Notes: generated by a model not told the origin, from the sequence alone. DNA of 36,030 nucleotides from Novosphingobium sp. SCN 66-18 (GCA_001725355.1 MEGD01000032.1:1-36030); one strand, 5' to 3'. Positions 1-8,329 are shown, counted from the first letter of the stretch. Made by a program: numbers and translations.

Positions 1-52
1 AGGCTCCGTCCTGCCCCGTCACACCGGTTATTAATGCAACCTTTTCAGCCAT
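1..52 (-). CDS. gmd: GDP-mannose 4,6-dehydratase, N-terminal fragment cut by the window edge
   Basis: Reading the reverse strand from the ATG at 52 gives MAEKVALITGVTGQDGA, after which the window ends. This is the N-terminal Rossmann strand and glycine-rich NAD(P)-binding loop (TGVTGQDGA) characteristic of GDP-mannose 4,6-dehydratase. That enzyme converts GDP-mannose to GDP-4-keto-6-deoxymannose, the precursor of GDP-fucose, GDP-rhamnose and perosamine, in the cytosol. Only 17 codons are visible, so the rest of the protein and its catalytic Ser/Tyr/Lys cannot be checked. The TGQDGA sequence is much more typical of Gmd than of other short-chain dehydratases, but another extended SDR is possible. 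The gene reads away from the window, and its upstream region lies at 53-350. Its presence fits a deoxysugar-containing exopolysaccharide. Confidence 0.8.
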   Translation of the reverse strand, partial: MAEKVALITGVTGQDGA

Positions 53-350
53 TTTCACCGCTTACCAGACTAGCCAAAGAACAGCCAAAGCCTTCGCAGA
101 TGCACAATCCATTTGCAACCAGTTTCTCCTTCTGTCGCACGCTGGGACAATCCACCACGATTTCACACCATGTCACCGTAAAGAATTGGTATTTCGCTCA
201 GTTCCGCGTCATTCTGAAAGAAGCACCGCGACCGGTTGCACGCTATGGAACGATAGCGACCGCCTGGAACGGAAGGGCTGAAGCGCGCACCATCGCGCGC
301 TTTTTCCCGCGCAGCAATCAACGCTTCTCGCTTTAGCGAACAGGCGATGG
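53..350. other. Intergenic region upstream of gmd
   Basis: No convincing gene lies in these roughly 300 bases. They are the presumed promoter/leader of gmd (minus strand). An 8-bp direct repeat AGCCAAAG occurs at 72-79 and 83-90, an 11-bp period, just upstream of the gmd start. A small hairpin, CGCTAT/ATAGCG, sits at 241-258. The plus-strand terminator-like hairpin at 282-305 follows it. I could not pick a clear -35/-10 pair for gmd. A 100-codon frame on the plus strand here looks fortuitous. Confidence 0.5.
282..305 (+). terminator. Terminator-like hairpin on the plus strand with no gene upstream
   Basis: AGCGCGC at 282-288 pairs perfectly with GCGCGCT at 295-301 across a 6-base loop. It is followed directly by a run of five T (301-305). 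This is the form of a rho-independent terminator for plus-strand transcription. The nearest plus-strand gene starts 3.4 kb downstream, so either it closes an unannotated short transcript or it is a chance or leader structure of gmd. Confidence 0.45.
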
Positions 351-387
351 AAAAGGTGGCCAGGGACGTACCCCCCCCCCGGCCACC
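351..387 (-). terminator. Rho-independent terminator after the SGNH hydrolase gene
   Basis: On the minus strand, GGTGGCC (387-381) pairs perfectly with GGCCACC (361-355) and is followed by TTTT (354-351). It lies 9 bases beyond the stop codon of the SGNH hydrolase gene. The loop contains an unbroken run of ten G on the transcript (C at 371-380). Confidence 0.7.
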
Positions 388-395
388 CGGACCAG

Positions 396-1769
396 CTAAG
401 CCGCGTAGGGCCTCGGCATCACGCCGGGCACCAGACTCATCTGATCGACGTAACACGCCTTGGTCCCGTCCGGCGTTGTGCCGCTGTCGATGAACAGGCG
501 CAGGCTCAGGCCGGTGATGTCGTCGGGCAGCACGAACGGTTTCAGCACGATCCAGCCAAAGCCGTTGGTCTGCACGATGTTGGCGTCGGCGATCACCGCG
601 TTCACGGTGCCCCCCAGCGATGCCGCCGTGGCCCGCAGGCACAGGCGGGCCAAGTTGGTGCTGGAGCCGCCCGTGTCGCGCCACACCCGCGCGCAAGCGG
701 TCACCGGCTTGCCCAGCAGGTACTGGCGGAACTTCGTGGCATCCACCACCTGGTCGATCCACGTCTGCGCCGCGCCGCTGGCCACGCCTTTCAGCGAGAA
801 CGGCTTGCGCGGATTGGCGTAGGTCGTCGTGTCCTTGCTGAAGGCGATCGTCCCGCTCGACGTGAAGCTGTCCGGCGCGGCCGCCGTGTTGGTCCACGTC
901 TGGAAATCGCCATTGACGATCATCTGCTGGTCCGCCGGCAGCAGCAGCGAGGGCGAGCGCGCGATGCCGGCACCCGGCGAACTGGCGTCCCACCACGCAT
1001 TCAGCATCGCCACGTAGAGCGCGCAGCCGGTATCGGTGCTCTCGTGGATGCCATCGCCGTTGTAGAGGCCATTCGGCTTCCCGGCGGCGAGGTAGGCCTG
1101 ATAGACCGTATCGTCCACCGCGATGCCCCACGCGGCCGCATTGCGGAGCAGCGCCGGACGCCAGCTCGTCTCCCCATTGGTATTGGCCTGGAGCGGATGC
1201 TGCGTGGTCCACAGGATCGGCGTCATGGGATGGACGGTGCGGAACTGCTCGATCGCGGCCAGCATCTCGCCTTCGATATTGGTGAAGCTGGCCAGGTTGA
1301 TGCCATGCCCGATGAACAGGGCGTCCGCCGGCACCGCCGCGATCGCGCGCAGGAAATAGGCGTGCAGGAAATAGCGCGGGATCGAGCCGGAAACGCTGGC
1401 CTGATAGATGTCGAGCCACAGCCCGTTGCCGGGATCGCGCAGGGTTTCGGCCAGCACGTATTTCTGGGTACTCAGGCTGTCATAGACATAGATGCGCACG
1501 CCATGCGTCGCCGGCAGGCGGCCGGACGCGATCAGGCTGTCCGCCCATTGCGCGGGATAGCGGCGCGGCGTACCGTCGGCGGGCACGCTGTTGCGCGTGG
1601 TGCTGTCGCCCCACACCAGGATCGTTGCGTTCTGCCCGGCCGCCAGCTTGCGCTTGACCGATGCCAGCCAGTTTGCAGCGAAACCGATGCCGGCGGCGGC
1701 GGCCCAGTCCCGTTTCGGCTTCGCGGCGGTCGCCACGCCCAGCGCCTTCAGCGCGAGCGCGGCGCTCAT
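396..1769 (-). CDS. SGNH/GDSL-type hydrolase with C-terminal carbohydrate-binding-like domain
   Basis: 457 aa. The N-terminal half is an SGNH hydrolase fold: block I VWGDSTTRN with the nucleophile Ser56, block III GHGIN (154-158), and block V DGIH with Asp239 and His242. Such enzymes are esterases or deacetylases, often acting on acylated polysaccharides. Residues from about 265 to 445 (from IVNGDFQTW onward) read as a beta-rich, jelly-roll-like carbohydrate-binding module. I see no signal peptide. The start codon overlaps the stop of the upstream gene (ATGA at 1766-1769), so the two are translationally coupled. A terminator follows at 351-387. The neighbour at 1766-2179 looks like a phage virion accessory protein, so this may be a tail-associated sugar esterase rather than an EPS enzyme. 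The family call is solid; the substrate is unknown. Confidence 0.85.
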   Translation of the reverse strand: MSAALALKALGVATAAKPKRDWAAAAGIGFAANWLASVKRKLAAGQNATILVWGDSTTRNSVPADGTPRRYPAQWADSLIASGRLPATHGVRIYVYDSLSTQKYVLAETLRDPGNGLWLDIYQASVSGSIPRYFLHAYFLRAIAAVPADALFIGHGINLASFTNIEGEMLAAIEQFRTVHPMTPILWTTQHPLQANTNGETSWRPALLRNAAAWGIAVDDTVYQAYLAAGKPNGLYNGDGIHESTDTGCALYVAMLNAWWDASSPGAGIARSPSLLLPADQQMIVNGDFQTWTNTAAAPDSFTSSGTIAFSKDTTTYANPRKPFSLKGVASGAAQTWIDQVVDATKFRQYLLGKPVTACARVWRDTGGSSTNLARLCLRATAASLGGTVNAVIADANIVQTNGFGWIVLKPFVLPDDITGLSLRLFIDSGTTPDGTKACYVDQMSLVPGVMPRPYAA

Positions 1770-2179
1770 TGCGACACCCGATAGGTAACGGTGCCGGAAG
1801 CCAGGGCGATGTCGAGATACAACGTGGCTGCCGCTTCGGTTTCCACCCAGACCAGTTCATTGAGATTGCCGGACCAGATCAGCGGCGCACTGGCCAAAGT
1901 CGCTGGCAGCTTGGTCGTTCCCCCATCGACGGAGCGCAGCAGGCTGACCGTGCCGCTCCAGGCGCCCGACAGCGTAAGGACAATTTCCCGTCCCGGCTGG
2001 GGCGTGAATGCCGGGGTCGTCACCGATGCGTTCGCGGTTCCGGTCAAGGGAGCCGATGACGCCGCGTTATAGCGCGGACCGCCATCCACAGCCAGCACCA
2101 CCTCCGCGTGCGTTCCATCGCCCATGTCGCGGAAGCGCTTGGCCGTGCCGGCCAGAATGCTCGTAATCACATCCACCAT
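1766..2179 (-). CDS. Small phage-virion-like protein of unknown function
   Basis: 137 aa from the ATG at 2179, preceded by GGAGG at good spacing. The same frame is open to 2275, but that longer start overlaps a better small ORF and lacks comparable support. The N-terminus (VITSILAGTAKRFRDMGDG, then HAEVVLAV) resembles small proteins encoded next to tail-fibre or hydrolase genes in alphaproteobacterial prophages; this is recalled family knowledge, not a search. The remainder is beta-rich (VTTPAFTPQPGREIVLTLSG), compatible with a virion surface protein. It overlaps the downstream SGNH gene by 4 bases. No catalytic motif is visible. Confidence 0.7.
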   Translation of the reverse strand: MVDVITSILAGTAKRFRDMGDGTHAEVVLAVDGGPRYNAASSAPLTGTANASVTTPAFTPQPGREIVLTLSGAWSGTVSLLRSVDGGTTKLPATLASAPLIWSGNLNELVWVETEAAATLYLDIALASGTVTYRVSQ

Positions 2180-2283
2180 GTCAGTCCTCCATTGCGGGAA
2201 AACGCGCGAGGCGATGGCCCTTCTTCGTCCGCCCTGCGCGGCGTCGGTAAGCGCCACGCCGGTCGGAACGGCCACAACCCCAT
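2167..2283 (-). CDS. Possible 38-aa ORF upstream of the phage-like gene
   Basis: On the minus strand an ATG at 2283 is preceded by AGGAGAAC, a strong ribosome binding site. It opens a 38-codon frame beginning MGLWPFRPAWRLPTP and ending LTWWM. Its stop overlaps the start of the next gene by 13 bases, as is common in compact phage operons. The product is rich in Arg, Pro and Trp with no recognisable domain. It could be a leader ORF or a genuine small phage protein. The alternative is that the Shine-Dalgarno serves the overlapping frame with GTG at 2275. Confidence 0.4.
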   Translation of the reverse strand: MGLWPFRPAWRLPTPRRADEEGPSPRAFSRNGGLTWWM

Positions 2284-2374
2284 GTTCTCCTTATGTTCCA
2301 ATGCATGTCGCAAAGGTTGTAGGACAGGAAAATTTTCCGGAACCTTGGCCAGTCCACCGCTGGCCGGGCGAAAA

Positions 2375-3487
2375 TCAGGGATTGGGTACGATCATCCGCT
2401 TGCCGGCCGCCGCACCGCCGGTCTTGTCGCCCCCTGCGGCAGAGGCGGGCGCCCCGGCTGCCGCAGCGGAAGCGGAGGCGGAATCGGGTGTGGTCGCCTC
2501 CATCGAGAGCAACCAGCGCGCCGTGGGGCGAGTCGGCGTCGCGGGGGCCGAGTTGATGGATTCGCTGTTCGCCAGCAACGGCCGCCGCGCGGCGCTCACG
2601 ACGCCGCCCTCATCCACCTGCGTCAGCGTTTCATCCAACGCCAGCGCCTGATCCTGTCCGGTAAAGACCGGCTCATTGCCGGCATAGGCCAGATTGAACG
2701 CGCCAGGCGAACCGAACGTGCCGGGCAACCGATAGAAGATATGCCGCCCGACGACGGATACTTTAAGCAACTTGGTGATCCACACCGGCACGACGTAATC
2801 CGCATGATAGTTCGTCGACCAGCCGACCGGAGTATAGACCGAGCCGGCCAGCGCCGCTGCGGCGATCTTGCGCGCGCGATCCCACAGCGCAGTGACCGGC
2901 TTGCGCACGAGCGAGCCGTCACACGTGAAGGAAAACTGGCACCCCGTCCGCCGCTCGTGCCCTTCATAGACGACACCGCAGACGGTCTTGGGATACAGCG
3001 GGTGCCGCACCCGGTTCAGAATGACCTGGGCCACCGCGCGCTGCCCATCCACAGGCTCCAGCGCCGCTTCATAATAGATCGCGGTCGTCAGGCATTCCAC
3101 CGCTCGTTCCCAGTCGCTTGCCTGGCCGCTCACCAGCGAAAAGGTTCTGGCTGCGGGACTTTTCTCGGTCGTCAGCGGAATCGCCGCATTGCGGGCCACG
3201 GCATCCGTCGGCGAAATCTTTTCCAGCTTGTCCGGATCGACGGAAAGATCTTCCACACGGAAAGGGAGCGGCGCGTTTGGCAGCGCGACGCGTACCACGC
3301 TCGAACGCGCGTCACCTTTCCACCAGCCCGCCGGCGCCACGCGCCACAGCGTCAGTCCGCCCGCGACAACCAGCGCCAACACCGTCAGCCAGACAACTGC
3401 GCGCGGAACTGGGCGCGCCAGCGGACGGATCGGCCGGGGCGGGGGCACAACGCTTGCCGCAGGGTTGATGATCGCCTGATCGTTCAC
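2375..3487 (-). CDS. Cell wall hydrolase, SleB/Hydrolase_2 family, membrane anchored
   Basis: 370 aa, GTG start; no other good start lies nearby. A proline-rich cytosolic N-terminus is followed by one membrane segment (about 30-48). A linker leads to the SleB-type catalytic domain (about 122-275), with the putative catalytic Glu140 in AIYYEA and the typical segments QRAVAQVILNRV, CQFSFTCDG and TNYHADYVVPVW. These enzymes are lytic transglycosylase-like and cut peptidoglycan in the periplasm. The C-terminal 95 residues are low-complexity Ala/Ser/Thr/Pro. It points away from the methyltransferase gene at 3719 and may be co-transcribed with the phage-like genes, 90-200 bases downstream. A 12-bp perfect palindrome (2327-2338) lies in the gap after its stop. 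Confidence 0.9.
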   Translation of the reverse strand: MNDQAIINPAASVVPPPRPIRPLARPVPRAVVWLTVLALVVAGGLTLWRVAPAGWWKGDARSSVVRVALPNAPLPFRVEDLSVDPDKLEKISPTDAVARNAAIPLTTEKSPAARTFSLVSGQASDWERAVECLTTAIYYEAALEPVDGQRAVAQVILNRVRHPLYPKTVCGVVYEGHERRTGCQFSFTCDGSLVRKPVTALWDRARKIAAAALAGSVYTPVGWSTNYHADYVVPVWITKLLKVSVVGRHIFYRLPGTFGSPGAFNLAYAGNEPVFTGQDQALALDETLTQVDEGGVVSAARRPLLANSESINSAPATPTRPTARWLLSMEATTPDSASASAAAAGAPASAAGGDKTGGAAAGKRMIVPNP

Positions 3488-3718
3488 AGCGGCGGATTAC
3501 CAGAACGGACCGGACCGCGCGATGCAATTTATCACGGTGTACCGCAATGCACCATCTTTCTGCCGCAACGCCGCCTCTTTCCGGACTGCGGTATTGTCGT
3601 CGCGCACGCCCCGTGCCACGGTACGGATGCTTACGTCTTGGCGATGCTGCGATTGTTCTCCGCCCACAACATATCGCTCGAACGTGACGCGGTGCAAAAA
3701 GGACGATATGCAGTAGCC

Positions 3719-4555
3719 ATGGTCCACACGCCACCACCTGCCTCCGACGGAAACGGCTTTCGCCTGTTTTTCGACAGCGAACTGACCCGTCCCACGCCCT
3801 ATGATGGAGACGGGGACTACATCGGCATGGCCCGTCCGCGGCTGGATCGCACGTTTCGGCTGATCGAGCGGTACATGCCGGGCGCACATGTCGCTGATAT
3901 CGGCGCGTCTCCCTTCTACCTGCTGGATCGCGCGCTGGCCGCGGGGGCAAGGCAGGCTTCAGGCGTCTATTTCGCGCACGATGCCCACCCGCTGAAAGGG
4001 TGCGACCGCATCTATTCCCGCCACGGATCGATCGCCCTGCACCACAGCAACATCGAGGACGAGGATCTGCCCTTCGCCGACGATGATGTCGATGTGCTTA
4101 CCGCATGCGAAATCCTGGAACATTGCGAATACTTCCCGCTGCGCTTCGCCAATGAGGTCCGGCGGGTGCTGAAACCGGGTGGATTGCTGTGCATCACCGT
4201 GCCCAACGTTGCATCGGTGGCGAACATCGGCAAACTGCTGCTCGGGCAGAACATCTACATGAAATACCGCGCCGATCCGACGGGTCGGCACAAGCACGAA
4301 TACACCATGCGGCAATTGCGTGCCTTCGTCGATTTCCTGGGCATGGACATGGCCGGCGCGGGCGTACTGCCCTTCGTGACCTCGCATCGCGCACTGCCCC
4401 GGCTCGCCTATCGCGCGGTGGCGGCCACGCCGGTGCTGCGGCGCTATTCGCCGAAAATCTACGTCCTTGCGCGCCAGCCGCTCGACAAGGACCGAACACA
4501 CCTGACAACACCGCCCCGCGCCCTCTTCGACGCGGTGGAATCAATCGAAGCATGA
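3719..4555 (+). CDS. Class I SAM-dependent methyltransferase (Methyltransf_11 type)
   Basis: 278 aa from the ATG at 3719. The frame is open far upstream, but codons before 3719 lose the strong G/C third-position bias, and the region 2375-3487 belongs to the opposite-strand SleB gene. A weaker in-frame ATG lies at 3644. Motif I is HVADIGASPFYLLDRAL. The post-II region is FADDDVDVLTACEILEHCE and motif III is VLKPGGLLCITVPN, all typical of a Rossmann methyltransferase. Sugar or lipid O-methylation is plausible next to the EPS genes, but the substrate cannot be read. It is followed after 97 bases by the type I secretion genes. Confidence 0.85.
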   Translation: MVHTPPPASDGNGFRLFFDSELTRPTPYDGDGDYIGMARPRLDRTFRLIERYMPGAHVADIGASPFYLLDRALAAGARQASGVYFAHDAHPLKGCDRIYSRHGSIALHHSNIEDEDLPFADDDVDVLTACEILEHCEYFPLRFANEVRRVLKPGGLLCITVPNVASVANIGKLLLGQNIYMKYRADPTGRHKHEYTMRQLRAFVDFLGMDMAGAGVLPFVTSHRALPRLAYRAVAATPVLRRYSPKIYVLARQPLDKDRTHLTTPPRALFDAVESIEA

Positions 4556-4585
4556 CCCTTGCAATACAAATTCCACCCCACCTGT

Positions 4586-4613
4586 TTTCTGATAGCGCCT
4601 GCTTTCTGTTAGC
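4586..4613 (+). repeat. Imperfect direct repeat upstream of the type I secretion operon
   Basis: TTTCTGATAGC (4586-4596) and TTTCTGTTAGC (4603-4613) differ at one base and have a 17-base period. They lie 40-67 bases before the GTG start of the ABC transporter. They could be a regulator site or a chance duplication. I see no good -35/-10 pair around them. Confidence 0.35.
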
Positions 4614-4652
4614 TTGAAACCTTGCCCCTCCCTCAGATCGAGGACCGATTTG

Positions 4653-6383
4653 GTGAGCGCGTTCAATTCCGGGGAACTCAGCGACGCCATGCGCTCACTG
4701 CGCGGCTCGCTTGTCGTGGTCGCGCTGCTGAGCGGCGCTTTGAACGTGCTGCTGCTGGGCGGCTCGATCTACATGATGCTGATCTACGATTCGGTCCTGC
4801 CAAGCCGCAGCATACCCACGCTGGTCGGATTGCTGTTCATGGTGCTGGCGGTCTATGCGTTCCAGGGTCTGTTCGATGCCTTCCGGTCCCGCCTGCTGAA
4901 CGACATCGCGATTTCCTTTGATCAGCGGATGACCGCGCGGGTTCAGGACGCCGCCTTCACTGCGCGCCTGCGCGGCCTGGGGGCAAGCGGCCTGCCATCG
5001 GGCGCGGTCCGCGATCTCGATACGATCCGCTCGTTCCTTTCCGGCAGCGGTCCCAGCGCTTTCATCGACGCGCCCTGGATCGTGTTCTTCCTGCTGGTGC
5101 TGGCCATTCTTCACATCTGGCTTGCCGTCACGGCCTTGATCGGCGCGTGCATCATGGGAGGACTTACCTACCTGACCTATCGCGCCAGCGCGGAACCCAC
5201 TCAGCGCAGCGCGCAGACCATCGTCGCCCGTCAGGCCGCGAGCGAGGAGCGCTTCCGCCATGCGGAAACGATTCACGCGCTCGGCATGGAGCAGCGGCTG
5301 CGCCAACGCTGGGAGGCGGCCAACCGCGTGTTTCTCGCCGCGCAGGACCGGGTAACGAGGGCCACGAACCTTTATGGCGGCATCAGCCGGATTTTCCGCA
5401 TCACGCTCCAGTCGCTCATCCTTACCGTCGGCGCGCTGCTGGTGATCGACGACAAGGCAAGCGGCGGCGTGATCTTCGCCAGTTCGATCCTCTCGGCCCG
5501 CGCGCTGGCGCCAGTCGACCAGGTCATCGCGCAATGGCGCGGTTTTGCCGCCGCCCGCGACAGCTGGAACAGGCTTTCCAGCCTGCTGGCGTCGCTCCCA
5601 CCCACGCCGGTGGCAGAAACCGTGCTGCCCCGCCCCGCCGCCACGCTTTCGGTCGAAAACTGCGTCGTCGCGCCCCCGGGAACCCAGCAAATCACCGCGC
5701 AGGGCGCTTCGTTCACGCTGGAAGCGGGCGATGTGCTGGGCATCGTTGGCCCCAGCGGATCGGGCAAAAGCTCGATGGCCAAGGCACTGGTCGATGCCTG
5801 GCGACCGGTGCGCGGCGCGATCCGGCTCGATGGCGCCACCTTCGACCAGTATGACCCGCAGAGACTGGGCGAATACATAGGCTATCTGCCGCAGACAGTG
5901 GAATTGCTCAACGGGACCGTCGGCGAGAACATCGCCCGCTTCGATCCCGATCACGATTCGAACGCGATCGTGGAGGCGGCGATGATAGCGGGCGTACACG
6001 ATCTCATCGTGTCGCTGCCCAAGGGATATGCAACGCCGGTCGGCGCGGACGGAGAGCAGCTTTCCGGCGGCCAGCGCCAGCGCATCGCGCTCGCCCGCGC
6101 ACTTTATCGGAATCCCTTTCTCGTCGTGCTCGACGAACCGAACTCCAACCTCGATGCCGAAGGCGAAGCGGCTCTCGACGCCGCCATCCGCGCAATCCAG
6201 GACCGTCGCGGAATCGTGGTCGTGGTTGCCCATCGCGGCATGGCGATCAACCGCGTCAACAAGGTGCTCTACATGGTGGGCGGGCACGCCAGGATGTTTG
6301 GCCCGCGTGACGCCGTGCTGGCAAAAATCGCCCCGCTCATTCCCGCTCCGCCGGGCGGGATCGCAGGGGAGCCGGTGGCATGA
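4653..6383 (+). CDS. Type I secretion system permease/ATPase (PrtD/AtrD-like ABC exporter)
   Basis: 576 aa from the GTG at 4653, chosen because GAGGA sits 8 bases upstream; the frame is open to 4614. The N-terminal half is an ABC transmembrane domain. The C-terminal half is the nucleotide-binding domain: Walker A GPSGSGKSS starting at residue 366, signature LSGGQRQRIALARAL, Walker B LVVLDEPNSNLD and the H-loop VVVAHR. The length and absence of an N-terminal C39 peptidase domain fit the PrtD class, which exports RTX proteins directly from cytosol to medium with an HlyD adaptor and a TolC-like channel. It overlaps the HlyD gene by 4 bases (ATGA). The likely substrate is the RTX-GH12 protein at 15393-17993. 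The sphingan clusters carry an equivalent pair, atrD/atrB. Confidence 0.93.
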   Translation: MSAFNSGELSDAMRSLRGSLVVVALLSGALNVLLLGGSIYMMLIYDSVLPSRSIPTLVGLLFMVLAVYAFQGLFDAFRSRLLNDIAISFDQRMTARVQDAAFTARLRGLGASGLPSGAVRDLDTIRSFLSGSGPSAFIDAPWIVFFLLVLAILHIWLAVTALIGACIMGGLTYLTYRASAEPTQRSAQTIVARQAASEERFRHAETIHALGMEQRLRQRWEAANRVFLAAQDRVTRATNLYGGISRIFRITLQSLILTVGALLVIDDKASGGVIFASSILSARALAPVDQVIAQWRGFAAARDSWNRLSSLLASLPPTPVAETVLPRPAATLSVENCVVAPPGTQQITAQGASFTLEAGDVLGIVGPSGSGKSSMAKALVDAWRPVRGAIRLDGATFDQYDPQRLGEYIGYLPQTVELLNGTVGENIARFDPDHDSNAIVEAAMIAGVHDLIVSLPKGYATPVGADGEQLSGGQRQRIALARALYRNPFLVVLDEPNSNLDAEGEAALDAAIRAIQDRRGIVVVVAHRGMAINRVNKVLYMVGGHARMFGPRDAVLAKIAPLIPAPPGGIAGEPVA

Positions 6384-7720
6384 ACGAGCAATTGGCGCTT
6401 TCCGTGGATGTGCCCCCTCCCTCGCCTTCCGACCCGCTGGGCGTGGAAGAACGCCTTGTCCGCACGCGGCGCCTGGCCTTCATGGGGTTGGGCGCATTCC
6501 TGCTGGTGCTGGTGCTGGCGGCGAGTGTCATTCAGGTCGGCGGTGCCGTGGTCGGACAGGGCCAGTTGGGTGTCGAAAGCCGCGTCAAGCAGATCGCCCA
6601 TCCCGCAGGAGGGGTCATCAAGGCCATCTTCGTTCACGATGGGCAAAAGGTGGCGAAGGGCCAGTTGCTGATCCAGCTGGAAGACAATGTGACCGGCCTC
6701 AACGCCAGCCTTTCCGTTCAGACGGTGGATCAGTTGCTGGCGCAGCGGGCACGGCTGATGGCGGAGCGCGAAAATGCGCCCGCGATCGCCTTCCCGCCGG
6801 AGCTGACTCGCAACGCAAGTTCATCCGCCGCGGCAGCCATGGCATCGGAGCAACGCCTGTTCAACCTTCGGCGCAGCGAACGCACCAGCCTGCGCGGCCA
6901 GCTTGCCCAGCGTGTCGTGCAGCTTGAACAACAGATCGACAGCTACCGCGCCCAGATCGGCGCGCTGCAGCAGCAGAAAGTCCTGATCGAACCCGAGCGG
7001 GAGGGCGTCCGGGATCTTTGGAAGAAGGGACTGGTCACCATCAACCGGCTCAACCAGTTGGAACGGGCCGCCGTGGACATGGACGGATCGATCGCCTCGC
7101 TGCAAGCCAATATCGCCCAGACGCGCGCGCGCATCACCGAAACCCGCCAGCAGATCATCTCGATCGACCAGAACGCGCGATCCGAAGCCGGCACCGAACT
7201 GGCCCAGGTAATGACCACGCTCAACGAGCAGCAGGTCAAGAGCGCTTCCGCTTCGGACCAGTTCAGCCGGACGGAAATCCGGGCGCCCTATTCAGGCACG
7301 GTCGACAAGCTGGCTTTCGCCACCGTGGGTGGCGTGATCCAGCCGGCGCAGAAAATCATGGAAATCGTGCCCGAGAACGAGCGTCTGCTGGTGGAAGCGG
7401 CGATGAACCCCGCCGACATCAACCGCCTTCGCTATGGGCAGAAGGCACGGGTCCGGCTTTCCGCGTTCAGCGCGCCGACGACGCCGGAAATCCCCGGCAC
7501 CGTGGTTTTCGTTTCGCCGGAACGGACTTCCGATCCCAACACCGGCGCCAGCTTCTATCGCGTACACGTCCTGATGGATCAGGCGGTGATCGCGCACGAG
7601 CGGCTGGATCTGAAGCCGGGGATGCCAGCCGAGGTGTTCGTCAGCGCCGGCGAACGCTCGCTGCTGTCCTATGTCCTCAAGCCTCTGCGCGATCAGTTCG
7701 CTCGCGCTTTCAGGGACTAG
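6380..7720 (+). CDS. HlyD-family type I secretion membrane fusion protein (PrtE/AtrB-like)
   Basis: 446 aa. A short cytosolic N-terminus is followed by one membrane helix (about 33-55), a biotinyl-lipoyl-like beta domain (VKQIAHPAGGVIKAIFVHDG), and a long coiled-coil hairpin rich in Gln/Glu/Arg (about 110-290). The returning lipoyl half contains FSRTEIRAPYSGTVDKL, and the C-terminal beta-barrel ends LKPGMPAEVFV. This is the standard adaptor that spans the periplasm between the ABC transporter and the outer-membrane channel. It is translationally coupled to the ABC gene (overlap 6380-6383). Its last 4 bases overlap the stop of the converging gene at 7717-8118. No TolC-like partner is encoded in the window. 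Confidence 0.93.
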   Translation: MNEQLALSVDVPPPSPSDPLGVEERLVRTRRLAFMGLGAFLLVLVLAASVIQVGGAVVGQGQLGVESRVKQIAHPAGGVIKAIFVHDGQKVAKGQLLIQLEDNVTGLNASLSVQTVDQLLAQRARLMAERENAPAIAFPPELTRNASSSAAAAMASEQRLFNLRRSERTSLRGQLAQRVVQLEQQIDSYRAQIGALQQQKVLIEPEREGVRDLWKKGLVTINRLNQLERAAVDMDGSIASLQANIAQTRARITETRQQIISIDQNARSEAGTELAQVMTTLNEQQVKSASASDQFSRTEIRAPYSGTVDKLAFATVGGVIQPAQKIMEIVPENERLLVEAAMNPADINRLRYGQKARVRLSAFSAPTTPEIPGTVVFVSPERTSDPNTGASFYRVHVLMDQAVIAHERLDLKPGMPAEVFVSAGERSLLSYVLKPLRDQFARAFRD

Positions 7721-8118
7721 GCCGTGAATGAAGGCGCAGCAGCCCGCGCGGCGCGGTGGGCTACTTGCGCGGAAAGCATCTGTCCTTCGCGCAGCCTCCG
7801 GGCGCGCCGGTTCCACGACCATCGGCGCAAATGGCTGGTCGCGACCAGCACCGATGGCCACAGCATCGTCAGCAGCACGTCCCGCAGGGTATCGCCACCC
7901 CGCCACGATCCGTAGAACAGCCGATCGCAGACTTCGTTGAACGCCTCGAAGAAGAACACGCACAGCAAGGCGGGAACCGATCCCCGACGCGTTCCCCAGA
8001 CAAGCTGGAACAGCACGTAGATCGCAAGCCCGGCGTGAACATGCATCAGGGCATGGCTCTGCCCCATGGCGGCCACAAGCGCCTCTTTCAGCTCATGGTA
8101 CTGTGAAAAGAAGTCCAT
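7717..8118 (-). CDS. Small predicted membrane protein of unknown function
   Basis: 133 aa, minus strand, converging on and overlapping the HlyD gene by 4 bases. Two to three hydrophobic stretches are visible (HAGLAIYVLFQLVW, SVPALLCVFFFEAFNEV, LRDVLLTMLWPSVLVA). The tail is Arg/Ala-rich and basic. His- and Glu-containing membrane segments (SHALMHVHAG, FFEAFNE) recall small multipass integral membrane proteins, but I do not recognise a family. It is read divergently from ugd, with 211 bases between. Strong third-position G/C bias supports it as a real gene. Confidence 0.65.
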   Translation of the reverse strand: MDFFSQYHELKEALVAAMGQSHALMHVHAGLAIYVLFQLVWGTRRGSVPALLCVFFFEAFNEVCDRLFYGSWRGGDTLRDVLLTMLWPSVLVATSHLRRWSWNRRARRLREGQMLSAQVAHRAARAAAPSFTA

Positions 8119-8329
8119 ATCGCCAGCCTAGCGCGAAATACCTTCGGTTTGGTTAGCGCCGGAACCGCCGCCGTTCCGGGTTATGCGGTATGCTGTTGAT
8201 CGGCTTCGGGACATAAGTCATCGTTGCAATGCAGCATCAGGGGCGGTAGATGGCCAACCTGCAGATTTCGGCAAGTACAGTCCGAATGAAACATCTTAAC
8301 GGCCTTGTAACGCGGGGACATTTTCAAAC

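Noticed and set aside
34-336. 100-codon plus-strand frame near the left end
   Set aside because: No ribosome binding site, no recognisable domain, poor codon bias, and it overlaps the gmd start and the hairpins.
2108-4555. 815-codon plus-strand frame ending in the methyltransferase
   Set aside because: Its first two thirds run antisense to the SleB hydrolase gene and lack any domain. Only the part from 3719 reads as a methyltransferase.
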